A stretch of 64,000 nt of DNA from Shimia sp051201625 (GCF_051201625.1 NZ_CP179203.1:3162001-3226000), one strand, 5' to 3'; shown: positions 43,224 to 53,263, counted from the first letter of the stretch. A program made the numbers and translations. Notes: generated from the letters alone by a model not told the origin.

Positions 43224-44025
43224 CATTAGGTGCGCATGTCACATCCATGATGGCAGCAATCACGTTGTCTTCAGTCACCGCGAAAATTCGCGCCAAATTT
43301 AAAAAACCTCTCTCATCGTGCTTTCGTGGCACAATGCCGAAATTCACTGTTTGACCAACTGGAACGGCGGCCATGAAGCGACACTTCATTTGGCTTATCC
43401 AGACGGAGCAAAAGTGTGTCGTTAGTATACTCTCTGCAAGTCCACACAACAGCATACCGGGCAGGACTACGCCTTCCAAACCGAGTGCTCGAGCGGCGGC
43501 ATAATCAACGTGTATCGGATTGTAATCCCGGGCCAATTCTAAGTAGTCCGCAACATCAGCTTGTTTGATCTTTTGTGACTTATGCCAGATCGTGTGATCC
43601 GTAGAATACTTCAGGGGGAACCTAATTCCCTTGAAGGCGACCATCTCTTCAATCGTAACAAACCGCAATCTCGTTTGCATAGACGCAACAGAACCTTCGA
43701 CCCCAACTTCGAAGTCGAAGACGACACCGACTGAATTGCGCCGATGTTTAATAGTGATATCGGACACGACAGTGAACCCATGGGTCGTCGGTCTACTAAA
43801 CAACTGAAATTCGTGTATAACCCCCATCCCGGATGGTGGAGTCATAGCGCCTGTATGCGCTGCGATTTTGGTATTGCCTAACAGAAGTGCTGGAGCGATC
43901 AGAGAGACGAATTCAAGCGGAGCAGATTTTGACAGCCTCGAAAGAAGCTCTCCTAGTATCGACGACGCAACTTTATCAACCAATGCTATATCAGAAATGG
44001 TTGCTACGCCTAAACAGTCAGCCAT
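43216..44025 (-). CDS. MaoC-like (hotdog) dehydratase family protein
   Basis: The 269-aa protein is probably a double hotdog. The second half carries the hydratase motif ARDYNPIHVDYAAARALGLEG (shown in part; Asp and His are the usual catalytic pair) followed by VVLPGMLLCGLAES. Relatives dehydrate 3-hydroxyacyl thioesters. It overlaps the ketosynthase gene by 8 bp, in a row ACP - ketosynthase - MaoC, so it most likely works on an acyl chain held on that ACP. A ketoreductase is not in the row. Confidence 0.75.
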   Translation of the reverse strand: MADCLGVATISDIALVDKVASSILGELLSRLSKSAPLEFVSLIAPALLLGNTKIAAHTGAMTPPSGMGVIHEFQLFSRPTTHGFTVVSDITIKHRRNSVGVVFDFEVGVEGSVASMQTRLRFVTIEEMVAFKGIRFPLKYSTDHTIWHKSQKIKQADVADYLELARDYNPIHVDYAAARALGLEGVVLPGMLLCGLAESILTTHFCSVWISQMKCRFMAAVPVGQTVNFGIVPRKHDERGFLNLARIFAVTEDNVIAAIMDVTCAPNVS

Positions 44026-45226
44026 GCGCTCGGAAAATCAACGTCGCATTGATCCCACCGAAAGCTAGCGAATTGCTCATCACGGAAACGTTAGTTATTG
44101 GGCGCGCAGTATTAGCGACTGGGTCTAGATTGATCTTTGGATCATTTTCGTTAAAGTTTATCGTCGGTGGCGCGGTCTTTGCTCGCAAAGCGCCAATAGC
44201 CACGATTGCTTCTAAAGCGCCCGCAGCACCCAACGCATGGCCGTGAATCGGTTTGGTAGATGAAATTTCGACCCCGGCCAATTCTTCACCAAAAATTCGT
44301 CGTAGTGCTTTCACTTCGTTCAAATCGTTGGCTACCGTTCCCGTGCCGTGAGCATTAACGTAACCAATGTCGGCGGGAGCCATGTTGGCATCATTGAGGG
44401 CTATATTCATGCACGACGCGGCTCTCATTGGATCAGGTCGCAGTAAGTCGCCCGCATCGGAGTTAGTTCCGTAGCCAGCAATCTCGCAAAGTATGTTGGC
44501 GCCACGAAGCTCCGCGCTCTCCAACGACTCCATAACCAAGACACCCGCGCCCTCTCCGAGTATCATGCCGTTACGGTCTTTGCTAAAGGGACGGTTCTTC
44601 GTCGCAGTCATTACTCGCAACAACTCCCAACTGCGAAACACGCCGCTTTCTAAAGGCGCCTCTGCCCCTCCAGCAAGGCAACGATCAATGACACCAGCCC
44701 TAATCAGTTGGAAGGCAAGACCAATAGACTGACTGGCGGAACTGCACGCAGTCGCCAAGCAATACGCGGGCCCAGTAGCACCAAACTCCATGGATACCCA
44801 GCTTGCTGCCGCGTTATTCATGGTCTTTGGTACGGACATCGGATCCAACCGCATTTTGCCTTCAACTGCAAATCTCATGTAATTAGTGTTGAGGGTTTGT
44901 GCACCCCCAAAACCAGAGCCGATCGACACTCCACAAGTGTCGCCAAAATCACCTGGCTGCAATCCCGCCTGTTCCACAGCCTCACTGGCAGCACACAATG
45001 CGTAGTTCGATACGGGGTCACGCATACGGTGACTGCGCTCATCCGCAACCTGCTGTTTAACAGTGTTTTCTAGTACCGCAGCTGTGCCGACGCGCTGAGC
45101 TAAAATGTCGGGGAAGGCAATAGGCCTGACGCCCGAACTGCCCGATAATGCGGATTGTATAAGTCGATCAGCACCGCGGCCACAAGCGGAGATCGCGCCC
45201 ATGCCGGTGATGACAACGCGCATCAT
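44018..45226 (-). CDS. Beta-ketoacyl-ACP synthase (KAS II/FabF-like)
   Basis: The 402-aa condensing enzyme has the KAS triad: active-site Cys in ATACSSASQSIG, His in VNAHGTGTVAND, and His in KPIHGHALGAAGA. It extends acyl chains on ACP with malonyl-ACP. It starts 2 bp after the dedicated ACP gene and overlaps the MaoC-like gene. The full set of genes expected for housekeeping fatty-acid synthesis (fabD, fabG) is absent, which suggests a special lipid or secondary metabolite rather than primary synthesis. Confidence 0.9.
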   Translation of the reverse strand: MMRVVITGMGAISACGRGADRLIQSALSGSSGVRPIAFPDILAQRVGTAAVLENTVKQQVADERSHRMRDPVSNYALCAASEAVEQAGLQPGDFGDTCGVSIGSGFGGAQTLNTNYMRFAVEGKMRLDPMSVPKTMNNAAASWVSMEFGATGPAYCLATACSSASQSIGLAFQLIRAGVIDRCLAGGAEAPLESGVFRSWELLRVMTATKNRPFSKDRNGMILGEGAGVLVMESLESAELRGANILCEIAGYGTNSDAGDLLRPDPMRAASCMNIALNDANMAPADIGYVNAHGTGTVANDLNEVKALRRIFGEELAGVEISSTKPIHGHALGAAGALEAIVAIGALRAKTAPPTINFNENDPKINLDPVANTARPITNVSVMSNSLAFGGINATLIFRAHG

Positions 45227-45228
45227 TT

Positions 45229-45492
45229 CTAATCTGCCTGTTCTTCTTTGATTTTCATAACCACTAAATCAATCAGGTCTTGAACGGTTTCAACGTCCGC
45301 TAATTCGTTGTCGACCGATATGTAAACGTTATATTTCTCTTCAATAGCCATGAGTATCATCACGAAATCCGCCGACTGGATATCAAGCTCATCTAGCCTT
45401 TTTTCAGGAGCAATTTCAGACACCTCAACCATGCCTTCGTCCGCTACTAAAGTCAGGAGATCCTTAATCAGCGTCTCACGTTCAGTGCTCAT
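45229..45492 (-). CDS. Acyl carrier protein
   Basis: From the ATG at 45492 (GGAAGG site 6 nt upstream) the protein is 87 aa, acidic, with the phosphopantetheine site in DELDIQSADFV (Ser40). The site reads DIQS rather than the DSL of housekeeping AcpP, which supports a specialised role with the ketosynthase that follows 2 bp downstream. The frame is open further to 45522 but without a better start. Confidence 0.85.
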   Translation of the reverse strand: MSTERETLIKDLLTLVADEGMVEVSEIAPEKRLDELDIQSADFVMILMAIEEKYNVYISVDNELADVETVQDLIDLVVMKIKEEQAD

Positions 45493-45522
45493 ATCAAACC
45501 TTCCAAATTCCTGCGCGCGCAA

Positions 45523-47003
45523 CTACACTGGACAGCCGCCCACGTAGAGATGCAAGTGGATTCACCAATCTTTGAAGTCGCCATAAAGAACTTAGCGTCA
45601 ATGAGCAACACACACAGATATCAAAATAATTATCCACACGGCTTAGACCATTTCTGTCGCCCTTTCCAAGCCAAGTGAAAACTATTGAATACAGATCAAA
45701 AATTCTGAAAAACCAATTCATAATTCCTGCGGGTAAGTGACGAGTGAAAACTGGCTGTTGCGTCGCCACAGCCCCGATGAGTACAGCAAGGCAAGCATCC
45801 AAACTTGCATTTTCTTCGGCTATCTGCGGTGAATCCTCACGTTCTTAAAAAAGGCACATAAATCAGACCCTGCTTTCGCTTAATGGCAAGGCTGCAAGGC
45901 AGCATAAAGGTTCCCAGAAGACGTCTGGTCGCTTTGCAATGTTTAAGACACAAGAGAGCTGTATCTTACATGACAACAGGGGTGACATTTCTGCGACATG
46001 TAGGATGGTACCACAACATGTTGTTGATTTAATGAAAGGTGCGCGCTAATCATGCCCTATAGGTGCATAGACGCGGTATGTAGTTCTGACGCGCGGGCTT
46101 CGTTTGACGTTTGCAGACGAGGCCCGTTTTCTCTAAAAAACAGTCCATAATGGTGACAGGTTGTGAAGAAACAGACGAAGACGTCAGGTGCTCAGACGCG
46201 GTCCTTGCAGTGTGACCTAAGCCACAATCCTGACGCCTTCCTGTGAACAAAAACCAAAAGGATTTTTTGTTCAGTTAGCTATTGCCACCGAAACCATGTT
46301 CGATGACCGTAGCAAGAGGGATTTCTCGACTTTAGCCGAAGCCTATGTGCCGAATGCCCCCGCCAACTTCATCAGGGCGAGCCCAGTTGCCGAAGCGAAC
46401 TTCAGCGAAGTCGACCCACGATGGCGTTTTGCGCTGCCTTCCTGCCAAGATCCCGAAAGAAAACGGCATTTCGACCTGCGTCTTGACCCAATCATCACGG
46501 GTTGCGAATGAGCGTACTCATCTGTAATCCGCTCCTGTTCCAAGAAACCCTCGCGTCTCACAATAGCTTGTTCAGTCCTGAGACGACACCAGCTGTTGCG
46601 ATGCGTTCATGATGTTATGCATTGCCGAGTCTGGCAAGGAAAAAATAAGGGGAACTTCAAATTTCTTGTGGGTAACTCATTGGAATTGCTTGGGGATTTC
46701 CTGTGGATAAGTGAAATTTATCGTTCGGGGATAGGTTCTTACCACATCAGAAATCGAGCAAGTAAACTGTTCATTGGTAAAATAATTTATTGGTATCACG
46801 GTGGAGACACATCGGCTCAGTTTCCAGCATGAGAGACACTTAATTTCTGCAATCCTTTTGAAGATAGAACTTTTGCCCCAACAGTGCGGCCGTTGCCCGG
46901 GTCTTAAACAGCGTCACACCCGCACATCCACACAGTTTACTGATCCAAAGTATCTCGATTTACAGCAGACGATGACCAAGCAACGCTATTTATTGAGCGA
47001 TCC
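45523..47003. other. 1.5-kb region without a recognisable protein gene
   Basis: It holds a 12-bp palindrome ACAACATGTTGT (46013-46024), a plus-strand terminator-like hairpin (46094-46131), a 7-bp inverted repeat CGTCAGG/CCTGACG (46182-46188, 46229-46235), a 10-bp inverted repeat TGAACAAAAA/TTTTTGTTCA (46244-46273), and a DnaA-box-like TGTGGATAA (46702-46710). The small frames (for example 46050-46250 and 46296-46511) look like chance frames or remnants. An unannotated small RNA at 46.0-46.3 kb is possible. Confidence 0.4.
46094..46131 (+). terminator. Terminator-like hairpin without an upstream gene
   Basis: CGGGCTTCGT (46094-46103) pairs with ACGAGGCCCG (46117-46126), 10 bp with one G-T pair, followed by TTTT. 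No plus-strand gene precedes it, so a short untranslated transcript is possible. Confidence 0.5.
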
Positions 47004-48803
47004 TCATGAGTCCATCTTCAACGCTGAGATAAAAGCCTCTTGTGGAATATCGACTTTTCCGAACTGGCGCATTTTTTTCTTACCAGCTTTTTGCTTATCC
47101 AACAGTTTCCGTTTACGGGTCGCATCTCCCCCATAGCATTTCGCAGTTACGTCCTTGCGCAGTGCCGACAGTGTTTCTCGAGCAATAACCTTACCTCCTA
47201 TGGCGGCTTGGATCGGTATTTTGAACATATGACGGGGGATCAAGTCTTTTAACTTTTCACACATCGCCCTTCCCCGCTGCTCAGCTCTATCGCGATGCAC
47301 CATCATTGAAAGAGCATCTACCGGTTCATCATTCACCAAAACAGACATCTTGACGAGTTGGTCTTCTCGGTAGTCCTCCATTTGGTAATCAAAAGATGCA
47401 TAGCCTTTGGTCACAGACTTTAGACGGTCATAAAAGTCGAACACCACCTCGTTCAGAGGAAGATCATATACCACCATCGCACGCGATCCGGCATAGGTCA
47501 GATCACGTTGAATGCCCCTGCGATCTTGGCAGAGCTTGAGCACATCGCCAAGATATTCATCCGGCACAAGTATCGTTGCTTTGATGCGTGGTTCTTCCAA
47601 ATGATCGACCTTAGACATGTCAGGCATGTCCGCAGGATTGTGGAGCTCGATCATCTCCCCGTCTTTCATAAAGACGTGATAGATCACCGACGGCGCAGTT
47701 GTAATCAATTCAATATTATATTCGCGCTCAATCCGATCGCGAATTACCTCAAGATGAAGCAATCCTAGAAATCCACAACGAAAGCCAAAACCAAGCGCAG
47801 CGGAGGTTTCCATTTCAAAACTGAAGGAAGCATCATTCAGAGCCAACTTATCAATGGCATCACGCAAGTCCTCAAACTCAGCAGAGTCCACCGGAAAGAG
47901 ACCACAAAAAACTACTGGCTGCGCTGGTTTGAAGCCAGGCAATGCAACCTCCGCTCCGTTGCGATCATTTGTAATAGTGTCGCCAACACGAGTATCCCGC
48001 ACCTGTTTTATCGAAGCTGTGAGAAAACCAATTTCACCCGGACCAAGCGCATCGACCATTTGCATCTCTGGGCGGAAAACTCCTACCCTGTCTACTGAAT
48101 GCAACGTGCCGTTAGACATAAACTTGACGCGCTGCCCTTTCTCAAGCGTTCCGTCCATAATTCGTACCAAAACGATTACGCCGAGGTAGGCATCATACCA
48201 ACTATCGACCAGCATCGCCTTTAGCGGGGCATCAAGAGTTCCCTTTGGAGCGGGAAGATCTTGGACGATGGACTCAAGCGTTTCGTGAATCCCAACGCCC
48301 GTTTTGGCCGAGACCTGTATCGCCCCGGTGGCATCAATACCAACTACATCTTCAATCTGCTCTGCAACCCGATCACAATCAGACGCCGGCAAGTCGATTT
48401 TGTTCAAGACAGGAACAACTTCATGATCTGCGTCGATGGCCTGATACACATTTGCCAAAGTCTGCGCTTCGACACCTTGAGTTGAATCTACTACCAAAAG
48501 AGATCCCTCAACCGCTCTCATCGAACGAGACACCTCATAGGCAAAATCGACGTGGCCTGGCGTATCAATTAGATTCAACACATAGGTTTCGCCATCATCG
48601 GATTTATAGTCAATGCGAACAGTATTGGCCTTTATCGTAATGCCCCGTTCCCGTTCGATATCCATGGAATCGAGCAACTGTTCCTTCATGTCGCGGTCCT
48701 TCACCGTGCCCGTTTCCTGAATGAGACGGTCAGCAAGCGTGGATTTTCCATGGTCAATATGGGCGACGATTGAAAAATTTCGAATTTTGTTTAGATCGGT
48801 CAT
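47004..48803 (-). CDS. lepA: Elongation factor 4 (LepA), ribosome back-translocating GTPase
   Basis: The 599-aa GTPase has G1 AHIDHGKST (near residue 14), G3 DTPGHVDFAYE, G4 NKIDLP, the EF-G-like domains, and the C-terminal LepA domain with CYGGDATRKRKLLDKQKAGK. It binds ribosomes and moves stalled or mistranslocated complexes back one step; it acts in the cytoplasm or at the membrane under stress. Length is that of the family (about 600 aa). It stands alone, with gene-poor DNA on both sides. Confidence 0.96.
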   Translation of the reverse strand: MTDLNKIRNFSIVAHIDHGKSTLADRLIQETGTVKDRDMKEQLLDSMDIERERGITIKANTVRIDYKSDDGETYVLNLIDTPGHVDFAYEVSRSMRAVEGSLLVVDSTQGVEAQTLANVYQAIDADHEVVPVLNKIDLPASDCDRVAEQIEDVVGIDATGAIQVSAKTGVGIHETLESIVQDLPAPKGTLDAPLKAMLVDSWYDAYLGVIVLVRIMDGTLEKGQRVKFMSNGTLHSVDRVGVFRPEMQMVDALGPGEIGFLTASIKQVRDTRVGDTITNDRNGAEVALPGFKPAQPVVFCGLFPVDSAEFEDLRDAIDKLALNDASFSFEMETSAALGFGFRCGFLGLLHLEVIRDRIEREYNIELITTAPSVIYHVFMKDGEMIELHNPADMPDMSKVDHLEEPRIKATILVPDEYLGDVLKLCQDRRGIQRDLTYAGSRAMVVYDLPLNEVVFDFYDRLKSVTKGYASFDYQMEDYREDQLVKMSVLVNDEPVDALSMMVHRDRAEQRGRAMCEKLKDLIPRHMFKIPIQAAIGGKVIARETLSALRKDVTAKCYGGDATRKRKLLDKQKAGKKKMRQFGKVDIPQEAFISALKMDS

Positions 48804-49347
48804 AGCAGCCGGATATGAAGTGGAAATACGAGTTGGTCAAGGTCGGTTGGGAAACCTTGCTTTGTTTTACATTGCCAAAAGGACGACCGGAGATTGCAAA
48901 GGTGTCAAATTGGCCATTTCTGAAAAAATTTTTTGGCGTTTACGTATACCTAAGTTTATCTTTCCGAGCATTTTAACTTTAATTGCAAATGAGCAAATCA
49001 GTCATCAGACCCATTCAAAAAGGGTATATTTACATCATCATAACTTGCGTATTAACGATTTGGACGTGCACGAAATTTTGGGTCATTTAAAACTAATTGT
49101 TTCCAAAAGGGCAGGTGCAGAAAGCGATGCCCAAATATTCAAATCCAAATTATTCGAATGCATTAACGCAACTCTCTACCGTCATGTCGATTGCTAGGTG
49201 GACGCTGTTGTTACCAAATATAGCAGATACCTGATTTTCAAAATAGTACTGCTCAAGTAATCTCATGACAGTTTTCAATCTGATAAGGCCTTTGTTAGTT
49301 ATGCTTGAATTGGCTGATTGTTTTTCCAGACCAAGTTTTTTTCAATT
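48804..49347. other. Gene-poor region between lepA and the acyl-CoA synthetase gene
   Basis: A 158-aa frame runs across the lepA start on the opposite strand and is not convincing. I see no hairpin, RNA or repeat. Confidence 0.4.
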
Positions 49348-50835
49348 TTAAACTAGGGCAGCTAACTTAAGTCGCTGGATCTTTCCCGAAGGTCCCTTTG
49401 GCAGTTCGGTCAAGAAATGAATCCGGTCAGGGGTCTTGAACTTACCCAGTCGTTGTCGACAAATCTCGATCAAGGCAGTCTCAGATAATTTTGATCCCGG
49501 CTTGATGCTCACAGCGGCCTCGACAGTTTCGCCGTAGCTTTTGCACGGACGCGCAAAAGCTGCGGCTTCAATTATGTCTGGCTCTGAATAGAGCACTTCG
49601 TCTATTTCACGCGGGGCGATATTTTCTCCACCCTTTATTATCAGTTCCTTTAACCGGCCAGTTACGAAGACATAGCCATCCTTATCCAAATAACCCAAAT
49701 CGCCAGTGCGCAGCCACTCTCCCGCAAAAGACTCAGCTGTGGCAGCAGGGTTATCAAGATATTCAAGCATCACGTTTGGACCTCTAATTGCAATTTCTCC
49801 CTTTTGCATTGGGGCTGCCATTCCCAAGCTCTGTGTGAGAATGCACACTTCATTTCCGTAGCTGATCCCAGGTGATCCGATCTTTCGTATTCCGGGTGGC
49901 ATTGGATTAGACAGGATCTGCGCTGCAGTTTCTGTAAGCCCCATAGTTTCGATGATTGGCACCTGAAAGCGCTCCTCAAAAACAGATTGAGTCTCCACCG
50001 CTAGTGCGGAAGAAGCAGAGCGCCCAAAACGCAATCGCTTTTGAGTTTCGGTATTAGGATTGGCCTCGCTGTGTAACAAATGGCTTATGATCGTCGGAAC
50101 CGCTGAGAACCAAGTAATCTGTGAAATGTCAGCCTGTCTCCAAAATTTGCTGGCAGAAAACTTTGCCGTCATCGCGAGGGATCCCCCCGATACTAAAGCC
50201 CCCATGAGGGAGACACATAAGCCATTTATGTGATAGATTGGCAGGATGCAAAAGCCTCGATCCCCAGGCGATAAATCGTGTGCAATTGTGGTAGTCCAAC
50301 CTCCCGCCAGCAAGCTGGCATGACTGTGAACAACCCCCTTAGGCTGACCTGTAGTGCCAGACGTGTACATCAACAAGGCGTGTTGATTAGCCACAAATTT
50401 TGGAACCGGTTTGCAGGTTTTTAACATTTGACGTTCAATGATTGTTGGCCCATTCAATGCAATTTCTTTAATTAACAGCGCCTGACTTTCATGAACGAAG
50501 GCGTACTTTGCACCGCTGTGATCCAGAGCGTATGCCATAGCGTCGGGACCTGCTGCGAGATTGATCATGGTCGCCCTAAAGCCACCGTAAAGGGCCGCGT
50601 ATAATGCCAAAACAGCTTCGTATCCGTTGGGGTGCACAATCGCAATGCTCTCGCCTTGTGCAGCACCGAGGCCAACAAGACCCTCCGCCATACGGCGCGC
50701 CTCATCTCTGAGTTTGCGCCAACTCAGTGTTTCGCCAGTTTCAGGAAAGACAAAAGCCAAGCGGTTGTTTTTGGCACGTTCATCAAGCCAATCTTTAACA
50801 GTCCCTTCGGGTGGAGTGTCCTTGCGGATGATCAT
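49348..50835 (-). CDS. sauT: AMP-forming acyl-CoA ligase, probably sulfoacetate-CoA ligase
   Basis: The 495-aa ANL-family enzyme has the P-loop YTSGTTGQPKGVVHSH, the GLTETAAQIL motif, the hinge LRTGDLGYLDKDGYVFVTGR and the C-terminal Lys in GPSGKIQR. It makes an acyl-CoA from a carboxylate and ATP. It overlaps by 4 bp the gene for a CoA-acylating aldehyde dehydrogenase, downstream of a TTT transporter. The ligase-plus-acylating-dehydrogenase pair is the arrangement described for sulfoacetate breakdown (SauT/SauS in Cupriavidus necator), so sulfoacetate is the best guess. The substrate is not proven by sequence. Confidence 0.68.
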   Translation of the reverse strand: MIIRKDTPPEGTVKDWLDERAKNNRLAFVFPETGETLSWRKLRDEARRMAEGLVGLGAAQGESIAIVHPNGYEAVLALYAALYGGFRATMINLAAGPDAMAYALDHSGAKYAFVHESQALLIKEIALNGPTIIERQMLKTCKPVPKFVANQHALLMYTSGTTGQPKGVVHSHASLLAGGWTTTIAHDLSPGDRGFCILPIYHINGLCVSLMGALVSGGSLAMTAKFSASKFWRQADISQITWFSAVPTIISHLLHSEANPNTETQKRLRFGRSASSALAVETQSVFEERFQVPIIETMGLTETAAQILSNPMPPGIRKIGSPGISYGNEVCILTQSLGMAAPMQKGEIAIRGPNVMLEYLDNPAATAESFAGEWLRTGDLGYLDKDGYVFVTGRLKELIIKGGENIAPREIDEVLYSEPDIIEAAAFARPCKSYGETVEAAVSIKPGSKLSETALIEICRQRLGKFKTPDRIHFLTELPKGPSGKIQRLKLAALV

Positions 50836-52235
50836 TTACCAGCCTCATCCCAATAAGTATTAAAAATTTCTTCAACCGTGGGCTCTTCGGTAGGGATTTC
50901 ACGAACAATCTTAGTCGTTTGCATAAAATGCCTCCAATGCACGTTCGTATCGATAGAGTTACCACCCCAAGAGCCACAGCCCATTGACAGGGAGAAAGGC
51001 ATGCCGTTGTTGAACGCTCCACCCGTCGCAAATGTATGTGCTTGATTCACGATGACCCGACTGGTCGGAATTGCCTTTGCAACATCAAAAGGTCGGTCTG
51101 TTGCGCTAGTATGAATGCCAACTGAATGCCCTCGCCCCTGGTATAACTGTATCTCTCGGGTAATCGTGATTGCTTCATCAAAGTCCATGGCGCGATATAA
51201 AGCCAGAACACGGCTGAGCTTTTCACCTGAAAGAGGGTAATCTGGTCCGATGCCCTTCGTCTCTACCGCCAAATATTCTGTGCCCGCAGGGACAACGTCT
51301 TGAAGCCTTAAACCAGCAATCATTTCATCAGCATCGCGGGCGATAAGTTGCGGATTTAGGTGCCCGTTGACCCAAAGAAATTTAGTTACTTGCGTCTCTT
51401 CCGAAATCAGAGCACCGCCTGTCTTGGACATTTCTGCAACAAAGGAGTCATATACTGCATCTAAAACAACAACGGAGTTTTCTGATGAGCAGGATGTTGC
51501 ATTGTCAAAAGTTTTTGAAGCACGTATTTTTTCAGCCGCAGAGCCTAAATCAGCCGTCTCATCAACGATTACAGTCACGTTTCCAGCCCCAACGGCCAGC
51601 GCCGGAGTACCTGATGAATAGGCGCGTTTGACATTGTTTTGGCTACCTGTAACGACAATAAGGTCTGAGGTTTCAAGAAGCCTTTGCGTTTTCTCTTTTG
51701 ACCCCTGACCCGGGATCATCTGCACAAGGTCACGATCTATGCCAGCTCGGTCGAATTCATTGTAAATATACCCTAACAATGCCTCGCAGGTTGCCACCCC
51801 TTTAGGAGATGGCGACACAACAATCGCGTTACCACATTTTAAAGCATTGATGATGTTGTTTGCCGGCGTAGCACCCGGATTAGTTGAGGGTACGACTGCG
51901 CCAATGACACCAATTGGGCGCGCGATCTCGGAAATCCCAGTGTCCAGATTATTGGAAATTACACCGTATGTGCTCACGCTCGAAATGTCGCGCAACAATC
52001 CAAGTGTTTTACGATGATTTTTGGTAATTTTATCAGAAACATTGCCTAGACCAGTCGTTTCAACAGCGAGTTCGGCAAGATGTCGATTTCGTACCGGCTC
52101 CATGATTGCCCAACCCACGGCCAAAGCCGCCTGATCGTAGCATTTCTGAGAGCCACCAGCTTCAAAACGAGACTGCGCTGCCCGTGCACGCGCAACGATG
52201 GCATCCACTTGACCAATATCATCATTAACGTTCAT
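50832..52235 (-). CDS. sauS: CoA-acylating aldehyde dehydrogenase, probably sulfoacetaldehyde dehydrogenase (acylating)
   Basis: The 467-aa protein belongs to the acylating aldehyde dehydrogenases: GVIGAVVPSTNPGATPANN (cofactor and entry), NATSCSSENSVVV with the catalytic Cys, and a glycine-rich C-terminus (MGCGSWGGNS). It would reduce an acyl-CoA to the aldehyde with NAD(P)H, here sulfoacetyl-CoA to sulfoacetaldehyde. Length and neighbours match SauS. It lies in the operon tctA-tctB-tctC-sauS-sauT. The next enzyme, sulfoacetaldehyde acetyltransferase (Xsc), is not in the window. Confidence 0.72.
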   Translation of the reverse strand: MNVNDDIGQVDAIVARARAAQSRFEAGGSQKCYDQAALAVGWAIMEPVRNRHLAELAVETTGLGNVSDKITKNHRKTLGLLRDISSVSTYGVISNNLDTGISEIARPIGVIGAVVPSTNPGATPANNIINALKCGNAIVVSPSPKGVATCEALLGYIYNEFDRAGIDRDLVQMIPGQGSKEKTQRLLETSDLIVVTGSQNNVKRAYSSGTPALAVGAGNVTVIVDETADLGSAAEKIRASKTFDNATSCSSENSVVVLDAVYDSFVAEMSKTGGALISEETQVTKFLWVNGHLNPQLIARDADEMIAGLRLQDVVPAGTEYLAVETKGIGPDYPLSGEKLSRVLALYRAMDFDEAITITREIQLYQGRGHSVGIHTSATDRPFDVAKAIPTSRVIVNQAHTFATGGAFNNGMPFSLSMGCGSWGGNSIDTNVHWRHFMQTTKIVREIPTEEPTVEEIFNTYWDEAGK

Positions 52236-52294
52236 GGAAGGTATCCTTTGACGAGGACTAGCAGGGCTCCAACAGAAGCCCTGCCTTGATATTG

Positions 52295-53263
52295 TTATAA
52301 ACCTGCGAGCAAATCTTTAAGGGTTTCTTCGCGCGCAGCCCACATCTCCAATACTTCATCGCGTGTCATGATGTGCATTGGCGATCCACCTGCTTTCATC
52401 TTTCCAGCGACGCGCTTATTCTCAAACATAGTGGGGACTGTTGCTGATAGTTTGTCGATGATACCTTGGGGTGTGCCTTTCGGAACCATCACACCGCGAA
52501 AGTTCACCGAGGCGTTATCGACTTCATAGCCCTGTTCCATCAGCGTTGGAACGTCAGGCATGAAATCATTACGTTCTAGATCAAAGACGCCTAGAATTTT
52601 TACGTTACCCGCTTCACGCGCACGAAAAGCATCCGAAAGGTTGTTAACACCACCCATCACGTCACCTGCGATTACTGCCTTCATAGCGGCAGCCCCACCG
52701 CCTTTTGTCGGAATATAAGCCATTTTTACGCCAGCAGCTTTCTCCAATTGCAATGCTGCGATGTGATGGCCGACGAAGAGCCCTGCACCAGAGAATGTCA
52801 GCTTGCCAGGGTTTTCTTTGGCAAAGCTCACCACGTCCTCCATCGAGTTCATTTCGCTATCAGCCGCTACAACAAATACTGCGGGGTCTGCCCCCCAGTT
52901 TGCGATTGGCTCAAAACTGTCGCGGGAATACTCGACGCCACCCTTGATCGACTGTGCTATGAAGTGGGGAATATTATAAGCACCAAGCGTGTAACCGTCA
53001 GAGTCAGCCTGAGTGGCGAGCCAGTTCCAACCGACCCGGCCTCCAGCACCCGGCTTGTTTATTATTGCAATGGGCATGCCCAAAGCATCATCATTTCCCG
53101 CAGTCATTGTTACGATACGCGCCTGAAAATCAGTCGCTCCACCGGCACCATAGCTAACCATCATCATTATTGGTCGCTCAGGATAATTCGCGTGCCCATC
53201 TGCAATCGCGCATGTCGACATAGACGCCAGCGCAATGGTCGCTCCTGCTATAAAATTCTTCAT
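52295..53263 (-). CDS. tctC: TctC/Bug-family periplasmic binding protein of the sulfoacetate-type operon
   Basis: From the ATG at 53263 (GGGAG site 7 nt upstream) the protein is 322 aa with a signal peptide (MKNFIAGATIALASMSTCAI) and Bug-family motifs MMVSYGAGGATDFQAR, INKPGAGGRVGWNW and the C-terminal DVPTLMEQGYEVD. The frame is open to 53299. It captures an organic acid for TctAB. The acid is likely the substrate of the ligase and dehydrogenase encoded next, perhaps sulfoacetate. Confidence 0.88.
   Translation of the reverse strand: MKNFIAGATIALASMSTCAIADGHANYPERPIMMMVSYGAGGATDFQARIVTMTAGNDDALGMPIAIINKPGAGGRVGWNWLATQADSDGYTLGAYNIPHFIAQSIKGGVEYSRDSFEPIANWGADPAVFVVAADSEMNSMEDVVSFAKENPGKLTFSGAGLFVGHHIAALQLEKAAGVKMAYIPTKGGGAAAMKAVIAGDVMGGVNNLSDAFRAREAGNVKILGVFDLERNDFMPDVPTLMEQGYEVDNASVNFRGVMVPKGTPQGIIDKLSATVPTMFENKRVAGKMKAGGSPMHIMTRDEVLEMWAAREETLKDLLAGL

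Noticed and set aside
46296..46561. Transposase remnant
   Set aside because: The two overlapping frames have no motif I can tie to a family; kept only as unexplained sequence.
46667..46710. Chromosome origin
   Set aside because: Only one perfect and one near-perfect DnaA box, and none of the genes usually near an origin are present.
48721..49197. 158-aa frame
   Set aside because: It begins inside lepA on the opposite strand and continues into A/T-rich spacer without recognisable motifs.
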